Positions 7,337-13,682 of a stretch of 14,165 nt of DNA are shown here, piece after piece (position 1 is the first letter of the stretch; every line of letters starts with the position of its first letter). The notes beneath the pieces are model-generated. The model searched no databases. It had not been told where the DNA came from and was given only the letters and a program-made list of their open reading frames with translations. The stretch spans positions 1-14,165 of the forward strand of contig CAYMJU010000175.1 of the NCBI GenBank assembly GCA_964390555.1, given 5' to 3'. Both the position numbers and the translations under genes were made by a program. Origin of the DNA: CAVTWS01 sp964390555. GTDB taxonomy: Bacteria; Actinomycetota; Acidimicrobiia; Acidimicrobiales; SHLQ01.

Positions 7337-7371
7337 AACGGATCGGTCAATACATCATTGCGTGAATACTC

Positions 7372-8400
7372 TCAGCGGGTTCCGGCGTCGGCCAATGCGA
7401 TGACCGCCGCGGCGTTCGCGGTGTCGACGAAGCCGGGGCCGGTCAGGATCGGCAGCCCGCCACCAGCGGTGTTCAAGTTGGTGGCCTGGAGGTACATCAG
7501 CACCACCGACAGGTAGCCCTGGAGGTACTGCTGCTGGTCGACGGTGAAGGCCACGACGCCCGATTCGATCTCAGCGATCAACTCTGGCGACAGGTCGAAG
7601 CCACCGATGACCAACTCGACGCCGGCGGTCTCGGCCGCGGCGATGGCCCGCAGCGGCAGGTTGGGACCGGTGCCCATGAAGCCGTCGATCTCGGGGTTGG
7701 CCTGCAAGATGGCGGCGATCGCCGCTTCCTGCTCGGTCGGATCGGCATCGAGACCGACGAACTCCGAGATCACTTCACCTTCGAACGTCTCGGCCAGACC
7801 GTCGCAACGCTCCTCGAGCGCCACGTTGGTCTGCTCCTGCCGGGCGCAGAGGATGGTCGTGACGCCGAGGTCGTTGAATCGCTCGCCCGCACCATTGCCG
7901 GCCACGATCTCGTCCTGACCGACGTGGGTGACCGCACCGAGCTCGCGGTAGTTGTTCAGACCCGAGTTCAGGGTGTACAGCGGGATGCCCGCCTCGGTGA
8001 CCGCAGCGGCCGCCGCGCTCACGCCCGCGGGATCAGCCAGCGAGATCGCGATGCCGTCGGAGCCCTCGGCGATAGCCGCCTCGATGGCTTGGGACTGGGC
8101 CTGGGCGTCGTTGTTCGAGCCGATGTAGTTCACGGTGATACCGAGGTCGGCAGCAGCGTTGGCCACCGCCTTCTCGACCACGGACCAGAACACCCCGCTG
8201 TCGCCGTGGGTGACCACGTGGAACAGGAGATCCTCGCCCTGGTTCAAGTCGACATCGTCGGCGGCCGTGGTGGTGGCGCCGTCGCTCGGTGCTTCGGTGG
8301 TGTCGCCACCATCGGCGCTGTCGTCATCGTCGTCGCCGCAGGCCACGGCTACGAGGCTGAGGCTGAGCAGCAGCGCCAGCAAATACCGAGTTTTCTTCAT
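7372..8400 (-). CDS. Sugar ABC transporter substrate-binding lipoprotein
   Basis: 342 residues. The N-terminus is a lipoprotein signal: MKKTR, a hydrophobic core, then AVAC with the lipidated Cys21. A linker rich in Asp, Thr and Ala follows (about 22-55). The body is the type I periplasmic-binding fold of RbsB-like proteins (Peripla_BP_4). It starts near HVVTHGDSGVFW (61-72), has the strand DGIAISLADP after the first helices, a hinge region near YTLNSG, and GFMGTGPN and VIGGFDLSP in the second lobe. It captures the sugar or cyclitol outside the membrane for the adjacent permease and ATPase. The ATG has an AGAGGGGAA ribosome site about 8 nt upstream. A 40-bp gap separates it from the IolE-like gene. 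The specificity (inositol) is inferred from neighbours only. Confidence 0.95.
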   Translation of the reverse strand: MKKTRYLLALLLSLSLVAVACGDDDDDSADGGDTTEAPSDGATTTAADDVDLNQGEDLLFHVVTHGDSGVFWSVVEKAVANAAADLGITVNYIGSNNDAQAQSQAIEAAIAEGSDGIAISLADPAGVSAAAAAVTEAGIPLYTLNSGLNNYRELGAVTHVGQDEIVAGNGAGERFNDLGVTTILCARQEQTNVALEERCDGLAETFEGEVISEFVGLDADPTEQEAAIAAILQANPEIDGFMGTGPNLPLRAIAAAETAGVELVIGGFDLSPELIAEIESGVVAFTVDQQQYLQGYLSVVLMYLQATNLNTAGGGLPILTGPGFVDTANAAAVIALADAGTR

Positions 8401-8440
8401 GTGGAGTTCCCCTCTAGGTTTGGGTTGTTGTGCTGTGTAT

Positions 8441-9355
8441 TCAGCGGTCCGGCTCGGCGAGGCAGCGGGGCCGCTCGTCGAGGTTCCGGAGGTACGCGAC
8501 GCTGCGAGCAACGTCACGATCGGGGCCTTGACCGGCGGGAGGTTCCGCACCGGTGAGGGCAACATCTTGTTCGATCACGTAGAGGCCGGCATAGCCGGCG
8601 GCTTCGAGCACGTCGATGGTCTCGGCGATGGGCACGACGCCATCACCGAGCGGCGGGAACAACCCGGCTTGCACCACCTCCATCCACGAGGCGCGACGCT
8701 CGAGCCACAGGGGAGCGACCGACGCGTCGACGTCTTTCAGGTGGACCAGCCCGACCCGCGACGACCACGTCGACGCGATCTCGACCGGATCGGCGCCGCC
8801 GAGGTAGAGGTGACCGGTGTCGAGGCACAGCGCCACCGGGCTGTCGTGAAGGATCCGCTCCACCTCGCCCGCCGTCTCGATCAAGGTGTCGGCGTGGGGG
8901 TGGAGAACCTGGGTCAGCCCGGCTTCGGCCACGATCTCGCCGAGCTCGGCCAGTCCATCGACGATGTTCCGCCAGCCCTCGGCGTCGAGCTCGGGCCGCT
9001 CCCATCGGGCGGGATCGCTGACCACCGCGGTCACGAAGAACTGGGCGCCCACGCGCGCCATGGACCCGGCGATAGAACGCGCCGCGACGCGGCTGACCTC
9101 GCGGCCGGCGGGCGTGTGCAACGCGACGGCCACGAACCCGCCGATCACCGACATGGCGTGACGGTCGAGGGTCGCCGCCAGCTCGTCGGGATCCTCGGGG
9201 AGCCATCCGACCGCCCCCATCTCGGTGGAGCGAACGCCGAGCGCGGCCATCTCGCCGAGGACGCGGTCGACGGGCAGTTGCCGACCCCAGCCCGGGACTT
9301 CGCACACACCCCAGGAGATGGGTGCCGCGACGATGCGATCGGCCAGTGTCAGCAT
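8441..9355 (-). CDS. iolE: IolE-like inosose dehydratase / sugar phosphate isomerase-epimerase family TIM barrel
   Basis: 304 residues, the size of IolE, which dehydrates 2-keto-myo-inositol to a trione. The order of motifs follows IolE: APISWG (11-16), STEMG (43-47), HPHADT (152-157, where B. subtilis IolE has HHHMGT), LDTGHLYLGG (178-187), VHLKDV (204-209), GDGVVPI (237-243) and IEQD (261-264, IolE: EAEQD). Candidate metal ligands are Asp179, His205 and Glu262. A related isomerase such as IolI or IolH is possible, but the GDG and EQD segments favour IolE. It is the first gene of the operon, about 79 nt after the predicted transcription start. The ATG was chosen by alignment to the family N-terminus. 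GGGGGAG directly abuts it, with another AAGGGGA 12 nt upstream. The frame remains open further upstream across the operators and is not coding there. Confidence 0.8.
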   Translation of the reverse strand: MLTLADRIVAAPISWGVCEVPGWGRQLPVDRVLGEMAALGVRSTEMGAVGWLPEDPDELAATLDRHAMSVIGGFVAVALHTPAGREVSRVAARSIAGSMARVGAQFFVTAVVSDPARWERPELDAEGWRNIVDGLAELGEIVAEAGLTQVLHPHADTLIETAGEVERILHDSPVALCLDTGHLYLGGADPVEIASTWSSRVGLVHLKDVDASVAPLWLERRASWMEVVQAGLFPPLGDGVVPIAETIDVLEAAGYAGLYVIEQDVALTGAEPPAGQGPDRDVARSVAYLRNLDERPRCLAEPDR

Positions 9356-9408
9356 CTCCCCCTGAGGTCCCCTTGTCGCCCATTGCCCCGCCCGGCCACG
9401 ACCGAGCG

Positions 9409-9425
9409 ATTGGAGCCGCTCCAAT
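9409..9425. promoter_or_regulatory. LacI-type operator 1 (downstream of the operon start)
   Basis: Perfect inverted repeat with 8-bp arms, ATTGGAGC and GCTCCAAT, around a single C. The arms match those of the neighbouring operator, but the centre has an odd base. It lies between the predicted operon start and the IolE-like gene, and two bases separate it from operator 2. It is the likely binding site of the adjacent LacI-family protein. Confidence 0.75.
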
Positions 9426-9427
9426 GG

Positions 9428-9441
9428 TTGGAGCGCTCCAA
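9428..9441. promoter_or_regulatory. LacI-type operator 2 (core palindrome over both promoters)
   Basis: Perfect 14-bp palindrome TTGGAGCGCTCCAA with the central CG typical of LacI-family sites. It closely resembles the CebR box of actinomycetes (TGGGAGCGCTCCCA). It overlaps the -10/start region of the minus-strand promoter and the upstream part of the regulator's own promoter, predicting joint control of the operon and autoregulation. Confidence 0.8.
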
Positions 9442-9468
9442 TCCTAGTAACGTGAGCCCCCGTGTCAA
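9441..9468 (-). promoter_or_regulatory. Predicted main promoter of the iol/ABC operon
   Basis: On the minus strand a perfect TTGACA (9468-9463) is followed after 16 bp by TAGGAT (9446-9441), placing the start of transcription near 9434. The -35 box lies inside the first codons of the divergent regulator gene. The operator at 9428-9441 covers the end of the -10 box and the start point, and the second operator lies just downstream, a layout suited to repression. Predicted from sequence only. Confidence 0.65.
9448..9453 (+). promoter_or_regulatory. Possible -10 box of the lacI-family gene, leaderless start
   Basis: TAACGT fits the actinobacterial TANNNT pattern and lies 8 nt before the GTG at 9462. 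Transcription would begin at or next to the start codon, which has no ribosome site upstream. No clear -35 box is seen. Confidence 0.45.
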
Positions 9469-10472
9469 GCGCGACCAGACCCACGATGGACGACGTGGCC
9501 GCCGCAGCCGGTCTGTCGCGGGCTCTGGTTTCACTCGTGATGCGCGACTCACCCAAGGTGAGTCCCGCATCCCGGCAGAAGGTTCTCGACGCCGCGCGAG
9601 CGCTCGACTATCGACCCCACCTCATGGCCCGCACGCTGGCGAGCCGGCGCACCATGTTGCTCGGGGTCATGCTCGACGACCTCCACAACCCGTTCTACGC
9701 CGAGATCGCCGACGGCATCCTCGCCGCCGCGGACGCCGCCGGATACCGCGTGCTGTTCACCACGAGGAATCCCCTCGCCTCCTCCCAACGTCAAGCGCTC
9801 GACACGCTGCTCGAATTGCGCGGCGACGGCGCGGTGCTGGTCAGCCCCCGGCTTCCGGCCAAGACCGTCGAGCAAGCTGCGGCCGCGATGCCGCTGGTCG
9901 CGGTGAGCGAACCGTTGCTCACCAACCGGGTCGACACCGTCACCAACGACGAGCGTCGCGGCGCTCGCCTCATCGTCGATCACCTGGTCGACCTCGGTCA
10001 CCGCGACATCGTGCACATCCACGGCGGCAAGGGTGCCGGCGCCAAGGCCCGGCGCGCCGCGTTCCTCGAGGCCGCGACGTACCACGGCATCGAGCGTCGG
10101 GCCCGCGTCGTCGAGGGGGCCTTCACCGAGGAGGCGGGCTACAGCGCCGCCGCGCGCCTCCTCGCCGACCGACGATGGCCGACCGCGATCTTCGCCGCCA
10201 ACGACGCCGCCGCCGCCGGCGTGCTCGACCACCTATACGAGCGCGGCGTGAAGGTGCCCGACGAGATCTCGGTCTGCGGCTACGACAACGTGGCGCTGGC
10301 GAACATGGGCCTGCTGTCGCTCACCACCGTGGATCAACCGAGAGCGACGATGGGTCGGCTCGCGGTGACCACACTCATCGAGCGCATCGAGGGGCGCCGA
10401 AGCCGCTCCGCGCACCATGTGGTGCCGCCGACGCTGGTCGTGCGCCGCTCGACCGGCCCCGTCAAAGGCTGA
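9462..10472 (+). CDS. LacI-family transcriptional regulator
   Basis: 336 residues, full length for the family. The N-terminal helix-turn-helix is at about 8-30 (TMDDVAAAAGLSRALVSLVM), followed by the third helix and the hinge helix RPHLMARTLASR (51-62). An effector-binding domain like the periplasmic sugar-binding proteins begins near LLGVMLDD (66-73) and includes FAANDAAAAGVLDHL and VCGYDN in its second half. It should bind the two palindromes immediately upstream and release them when the cyclitol or a pathway intermediate binds; this is inferred from family and position. The GTG was chosen because an 8-nt gap separates it from a TAACGT box and because it keeps the short tail before the DNA-binding domain. 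An internal ATG at 9486 would begin at the helix-turn-helix itself. The 3' end overlaps the convergent MFS gene by 11 nt. Confidence 0.95.
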   Translation: MSSATRPTMDDVAAAAGLSRALVSLVMRDSPKVSPASRQKVLDAARALDYRPHLMARTLASRRTMLLGVMLDDLHNPFYAEIADGILAAADAAGYRVLFTTRNPLASSQRQALDTLLELRGDGAVLVSPRLPAKTVEQAAAAMPLVAVSEPLLTNRVDTVTNDERRGARLIVDHLVDLGHRDIVHIHGGKGAGAKARRAAFLEAATYHGIERRARVVEGAFTEEAGYSAAARLLADRRWPTAIFAANDAAAAGVLDHLYERGVKVPDEISVCGYDNVALANMGLLSLTTVDQPRATMGRLAVTTLIERIEGRRSRSAHHVVPPTLVVRRSTGPVKG

Positions 10473-11688
10473 CCTCGCCGGCCCGAACACGCGATTCGAC
10501 GACCGGGTCGCGCGCCCTCGATCTGGCGCCGGTCAACGACCGGTGGACCACGACAAGCCACACCAAGGCGACCGTGGTGAGCGCCACCTCGCTCCGCGGG
10601 AGCGCGACCGCTCCGGTGCGGTCGATGGCGATCCCGATCAGCCACGGGAACGCCAGGCTCGACAGCCCGGCCGCGCCGACGAACACCGAGGTGGCGCGCG
10701 CGTTGAGCGCCATGTGCCGGCCGATGTGGGCCATCATCATCGGGAACTGGGGGCCGACCGCCAGACCGAACAGGACCGCGGCCGGCCACACGACCGCGGC
10801 CGAACCGTCACCGGCGAGCAGCAACCAGGCCGCGGCCGCCGAACCGACCGCGCCCCATGCCAACACTGGCATGGGTCCGAGCCGACCGGCGAGAACGACC
10901 GCCAGCACCCGGCCGCTCGTGAACGCGACCCACACCGCCACGTTGAGCGCGGCGATCAGGGCCGGCGAGCCGAGGTCGATCTCCTCCCCATAGGTGTGGA
11001 TCCAACCCGTGAACCCGACCTCGACGCCGACGTTCAGGACGAACCAGAGCCCGGCGGCGCCGATCACGAGCCACGGAGCGCCGCGGCGATCGTCGTCGCG
11101 GTGGGCGAGCTGGCCGGTGTGAGGCGGGGCCGCGAACCTCGACGCCGCACTCGCGACCGCCAGGCCCAGCACCCCGATACCCGAGCAGGCCAGCCACAGG
11201 TCGCCGCCGATTTCCAGCGAGACCCAGCTGATGACCGGGGCTACGAGGGCGCCCAGTCCGAAGCACAGATGCAGAGCCCCGATCACCCGGCCCACGTCGG
11301 GCCCGCGGCTCCAGACCAACATGGCGTTGCACCCAACGTCGAGTGTGGCAGCACCGAATCCGACGACGGCGAACAGCGCCGCGAGCGCGCCGAGCGATGT
11401 GGCCGCCGGGACGGCGATGAAGGCCAGGGACAGCGCTAGGAGCCCGGCGGCCAGCACGCGATGGCCGCCGCCACGGTCGTACAGGTGACCGGTCACCTGG
11501 CTGCCGGCGAGATACCCGGCCCCTTGCGCGGCGAACACCTGGCCGATCGCCGCGGTGCCCACGCCGACCTGGTCCCGGAGGGCGCTGACCGACGGGCCGA
11601 CCAGCCCGATGGACATGCCGATGACGACGAAGGCGGCCAGGTACAACCATGCCGGATCGGCCCGACGGGAGTCCGGAAGGGAAGACAT
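10462..11688 (-). CDS. MFS transporter, FHS (fucose/glucose permease)-like
   Basis: 408-residue integral membrane protein with about 12 hydrophobic spans and a charged central loop (about 184-204, including HRDDDRRG). The first-half MFS motif is GHLYDRGGGHR (67-77). The segment TLDVGCNAML (115-124) followed by ALHLCFGLGALVAP (138-151) is like the FHS sugar-proton or sugar-sodium symporters. GPQFPMMMAHIGRHM (312-326) lies in the second half. It probably carries a sugar or cyclitol, but the substrate cannot be read from sequence. The ATG has no strong ribosome site, and TAGGCT lies 9 nt upstream (11703-11698), so a leaderless start is possible. It is divergent from the IolG-like gene and convergent with the regulator, and its last bases overlap the regulator's end. 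An accessory uptake or efflux route beside the ABC importer is inferred. Confidence 0.88.
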   Translation of the reverse strand: MSSLPDSRRADPAWLYLAAFVVIGMSIGLVGPSVSALRDQVGVGTAAIGQVFAAQGAGYLAGSQVTGHLYDRGGGHRVLAAGLLALSLAFIAVPAATSLGALAALFAVVGFGAATLDVGCNAMLVWSRGPDVGRVIGALHLCFGLGALVAPVISWVSLEIGGDLWLACSGIGVLGLAVASAASRFAAPPHTGQLAHRDDDRRGAPWLVIGAAGLWFVLNVGVEVGFTGWIHTYGEEIDLGSPALIAALNVAVWVAFTSGRVLAVVLAGRLGPMPVLAWGAVGSAAAAWLLLAGDGSAAVVWPAAVLFGLAVGPQFPMMMAHIGRHMALNARATSVFVGAAGLSSLAFPWLIGIAIDRTGAVALPRSEVALTTVALVWLVVVHRSLTGARSRARDPVVESRVRAGEVSL

Positions 11689-11697
11689 CGCGCCCCG

Positions 11698-11703
11698 AGC
11701 CTA
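11698..11703 (-). promoter_or_regulatory. Possible -10 box of the MFS gene
   Basis: TAGGCT on the minus strand matches TANNNT and ends 9 nt before the ATG at 11688, which suits a leaderless transcript. No -35 box was recognised. Confidence 0.35.
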
Positions 11704-11734
11704 CGGGCCGGTGCCCGCCGGTCCGCTGGCGTTC

Positions 11735-11740
11735 TAGGGT
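11735..11740 (+). promoter_or_regulatory. Possible -10 box of the IolG-like gene, leaderless start
   Basis: TAGGGT matches TANNNT and ends 8 nt before the GTG at 11749, the same spacing as at the lacI-family gene. There is no ribosome site in front of any of the candidate GTG starts. Confidence 0.4.
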
Positions 11741-11742
11741 GG

Positions 11743-11787
11743 GTGCCTGTGGATGGTGTGCCTGTGAACGGTGTGGCTGTGGAACCG
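11743..11787 (+). repeat. GTG-rich 15-bp repeat at the start of the IolG-like gene
   Basis: Three consecutive 15-bp units (11743, 11758 and 11773) encode VPVDG, VPVNG and VAVEP. The first two differ by two bases and the third is more diverged. Together with the GTG at 11788 they offer seven in-frame GTG codons ahead of the Rossmann strand, so several translation starts are possible. Confidence 0.75.
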
Positions 11788-12786
11788 GTGCGGCTTGCTC
11801 TCGTCGGTCTGGGGAGGATGGGGCGGGTGCACGCCGAATGTGCCCGTTCGGTCGCCGGGGTCGAGGTCGCGGTGGTGGCCGACCCGTGGGTCGAAGCTCG
11901 GCGCGCCGGAACCGACCTTCACCCGGCAGCGGTCGGCGAGCCCGACCCGATGCGCGCCGTCGTCGCGCCGGGCATCGATGCCTGCCTCATCGCCTCACCT
12001 ACACCGACCCACCCGGCGCTCGTCCAAGCCGCGCTCGACGCCGGCCACCACGTTCTGTGCGAGAAGCCGCTGGCCCTCGACCCCGGCGAGGCCGAGCGCC
12101 TCGGGCGGCGCGCGGCCGACGCCGGGCTGGTTCTCCAAGTCGGGTTCTGGCGTCGCTTCTCGCCACCGTGGACCGCGGCGCACGCGGCCATCACCGCGGG
12201 CGCGATCGGGCGGCCGCTGTTCGTGCGGTTGGCCCAATGGGACGCCGACCCCCCGCCACCGTCGTTCTGCGACCCCGCCGTGAGCGGCGGCCTGGCGGTC
12301 GACTGCGGGGTGCACGAGTTCGACTTGGCCGAGTGGCTCACCGGGGCCGCCGTCACCTCCGTCCAGGCGTGGCCGCTGCCGACCGTCGATCCGGCCATCG
12401 CCGCAACCGGAGATCTCGAGAACCTGGTGACGGTCGCCCACCTCGAGGGTGGTGTCGTGGCGACGATCGACCTCTCGCGGAACGCCCGCTACGGCGACGA
12501 CGTGCGCACCGAGATTCTCGGCTCCGATGGCGCGGTGTTCGTAGAGCTGCTCCCCACGAGCCGGGCGCGCATCGGTGACCGCGACGGGCTCCGAACCCTG
12601 CCGGGATCCGAAGTCGACGACGCCTTCGTAGCCGGCGTCACCGCCCAGCTCGACGCGTTCGTCCGGGCTGTTCGCGGCGAGCCCGTACCGCATGCGGGCG
12701 CCCGAGAAAGCGCCCGCGCGACGCGAGCGGGTCACCTGGCCACCGCTTCGGCCCGAGACGGCCGACCCCGACCGATCCCACACTGA
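11749..12786 (+). CDS. IolG-like inositol 2-dehydrogenase (Gfo/Idh/MocA family)
   Basis: 345 residues from the GTG at 11749. The Rossmann strand RLALVGLGRMGRVH (15-28) has the GxGxxG motif. CEKP (104-107) supplies the catalytic Lys106. QVGFWRRFSPPW (130-141) and VDCGVHEFDLAEWL (184-197) with Asp185 and His189 resemble bacterial inositol dehydrogenases (B. subtilis IDH: D-x3-H followed by E-I-D). Expected reaction: NAD-dependent oxidation of myo-inositol or a related cyclitol to an inosose, feeding the IolE-like enzyme encoded across the control region. The start is uncertain because of a GTG-rich repeat. 11749 is preferred as it is 8 nt from TAGGGT, and 11788 would also preserve the fold. The C-terminal tail from about 315 is Arg/Ala-rich. 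The downstream deacetylase-like gene follows after 35 nt, so the two are probably co-transcribed. Confidence 0.88.
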   Translation: MDGVPVNGVAVEPVRLALVGLGRMGRVHAECARSVAGVEVAVVADPWVEARRAGTDLHPAAVGEPDPMRAVVAPGIDACLIASPTPTHPALVQAALDAGHHVLCEKPLALDPGEAERLGRRAADAGLVLQVGFWRRFSPPWTAAHAAITAGAIGRPLFVRLAQWDADPPPPSFCDPAVSGGLAVDCGVHEFDLAEWLTGAAVTSVQAWPLPTVDPAIAATGDLENLVTVAHLEGGVVATIDLSRNARYGDDVRTEILGSDGAVFVELLPTSRARIGDRDGLRTLPGSEVDDAFVAGVTAQLDAFVRAVRGEPVPHAGARESARATRAGHLATASARDGRPRPIPH

Positions 12787-12804
12787 CCCACACTGACCCA
12801 CTGA
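12777..12804 (+). repeat. 10-bp tandem repeat over the stop of the IolG-like gene
   Basis: CCCACACTGA occurs twice in tandem (12777-12786 and 12787-12796), followed by a shortened copy CCCACTGA (12797-12804). Each copy ends in TGA. The first TGA is the real stop; the third lies in the same frame as a backup stop and the second in another frame. The repeat ends just before the ribosome site of the next gene. Confidence 0.75.
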
Positions 12805-12821
12805 CTCACAAGGAGGACCTG

Positions 12822-13682
12822 ATGACCGCCAAGGTGGTGTTGCACCAAGACGACGTCGGCATGTGCCACGGGGCGAACGCGGCGTTCGTCGAGCTCTCGC
12901 TCCTGGGCACGATCACGTCGGGCTCGGTCATGGTGCCGTGCCCGTGGTTCGCCGAGATGGCCGACCTCGACGCGGCCCATCCCGAGCTCGACCTCGGAGT
13001 GCACATCACGTTGACCGCCGAGAAGCGGTACTACGCCTGGGGTCCGCTGACCCGGCCCGCGGCGTCGGCCGGCCTCAGCAACGACCTCGGCTCGTTCTGG
13101 CCCGACGTGGCGACCGTTCGCCGCCACGCCCACCCCGACGCCGTGGAAGCCGAGATGCGGGCCCAGGTCGATCGGGCCCTGGCGGCCGGCATCGACGTCA
13201 CGCACCTCGACGCCCACATGGGCGCGGCGCTGGCACCCGAGTTCGTCGATGCCTACGTCCGCATCGGGGTCGAATACCGGTTGCCGGTGCTGCTCACCCG
13301 CCGGCTCGACGACTACGGCCCCAACAACCATCTCGTCGGCGCGACCCAGGCCGACCTCGACGGCGCCCTGGGGACCGCCGCGGAAGCCGGCATGGTGCTG
13401 TTCGACCGTGTGCTCGAATCCGAGTGGGGGACCCACGACCTGCCTGAGCCACGGCTCACGTCGCTGATCGGCGGGCTGGCCGACGGCTTGACGTTCGTGT
13501 GCCTGCACCCGAACGCGCCCGGCGAGCTCGAGTGGATCGAACCGGACTCGGCCCACATCCGCACCAACGAGTACGACCTGTTCCGCACGCCGGGCTGGCG
13601 CCACTTCGTCGACGGCCTGGCCGCCGAGCCGGTCGGAATGCGGTGGATTCGCGACGAGATGCGGGCGTCGGGTCAGGGGTGA
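12822..13682 (+). CDS. ChbG/HpnK (YdjC)-family deacetylase-like hydrolase
   Basis: 286 residues, the size of YdjC-family carbohydrate deacetylases, which remove N-acetyl groups from small sugars with a divalent metal. Family metal and catalytic residues are present: HQDDVGMCHGAN (8-19) with Asp10/Asp11, LGVHITL (59-65) with His61, THLDAHMG (127-134) with His128 and His132, and a C-terminal FVCLHPN (225-231). The ATG has an ideal AAGGAGG ribosome site 5 nt upstream, the best in the window, so it is translated independently of the IolG-like gene before it. Its pairing with an inositol dehydrogenase suggests a substrate such as an acylated or N-acetylated sugar or cyclitol derivative; this is inference. 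The last 10 nt overlap the convergent short-chain dehydrogenase gene. Confidence 0.9.
   Translation: MTAKVVLHQDDVGMCHGANAAFVELSLLGTITSGSVMVPCPWFAEMADLDAAHPELDLGVHITLTAEKRYYAWGPLTRPAASAGLSNDLGSFWPDVATVRRHAHPDAVEAEMRAQVDRALAAGIDVTHLDAHMGAALAPEFVDAYVRIGVEYRLPVLLTRRLDDYGPNNHLVGATQADLDGALGTAAEAGMVLFDRVLESEWGTHDLPEPRLTSLIGGLADGLTFVCLHPNAPGELEWIEPDSAHIRTNEYDLFRTPGWRHFVDGLAAEPVGMRWIRDEMRASGQG

Noticed and set aside
7345..7350. TTGACC on the minus strand as a -35 box before the permease gene
   Set aside because: No -10-like sequence follows at a 15-19 bp distance; the region there is GC-rich hairpin stem.
8135..10993. Very long plus-strand open frame running through four genes
   Set aside because: It crosses the binding protein, IolE-like, regulator and MFS genes, which all have clear motifs in other frames. 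Its translation is low-complexity Arg/Pro/Ala.
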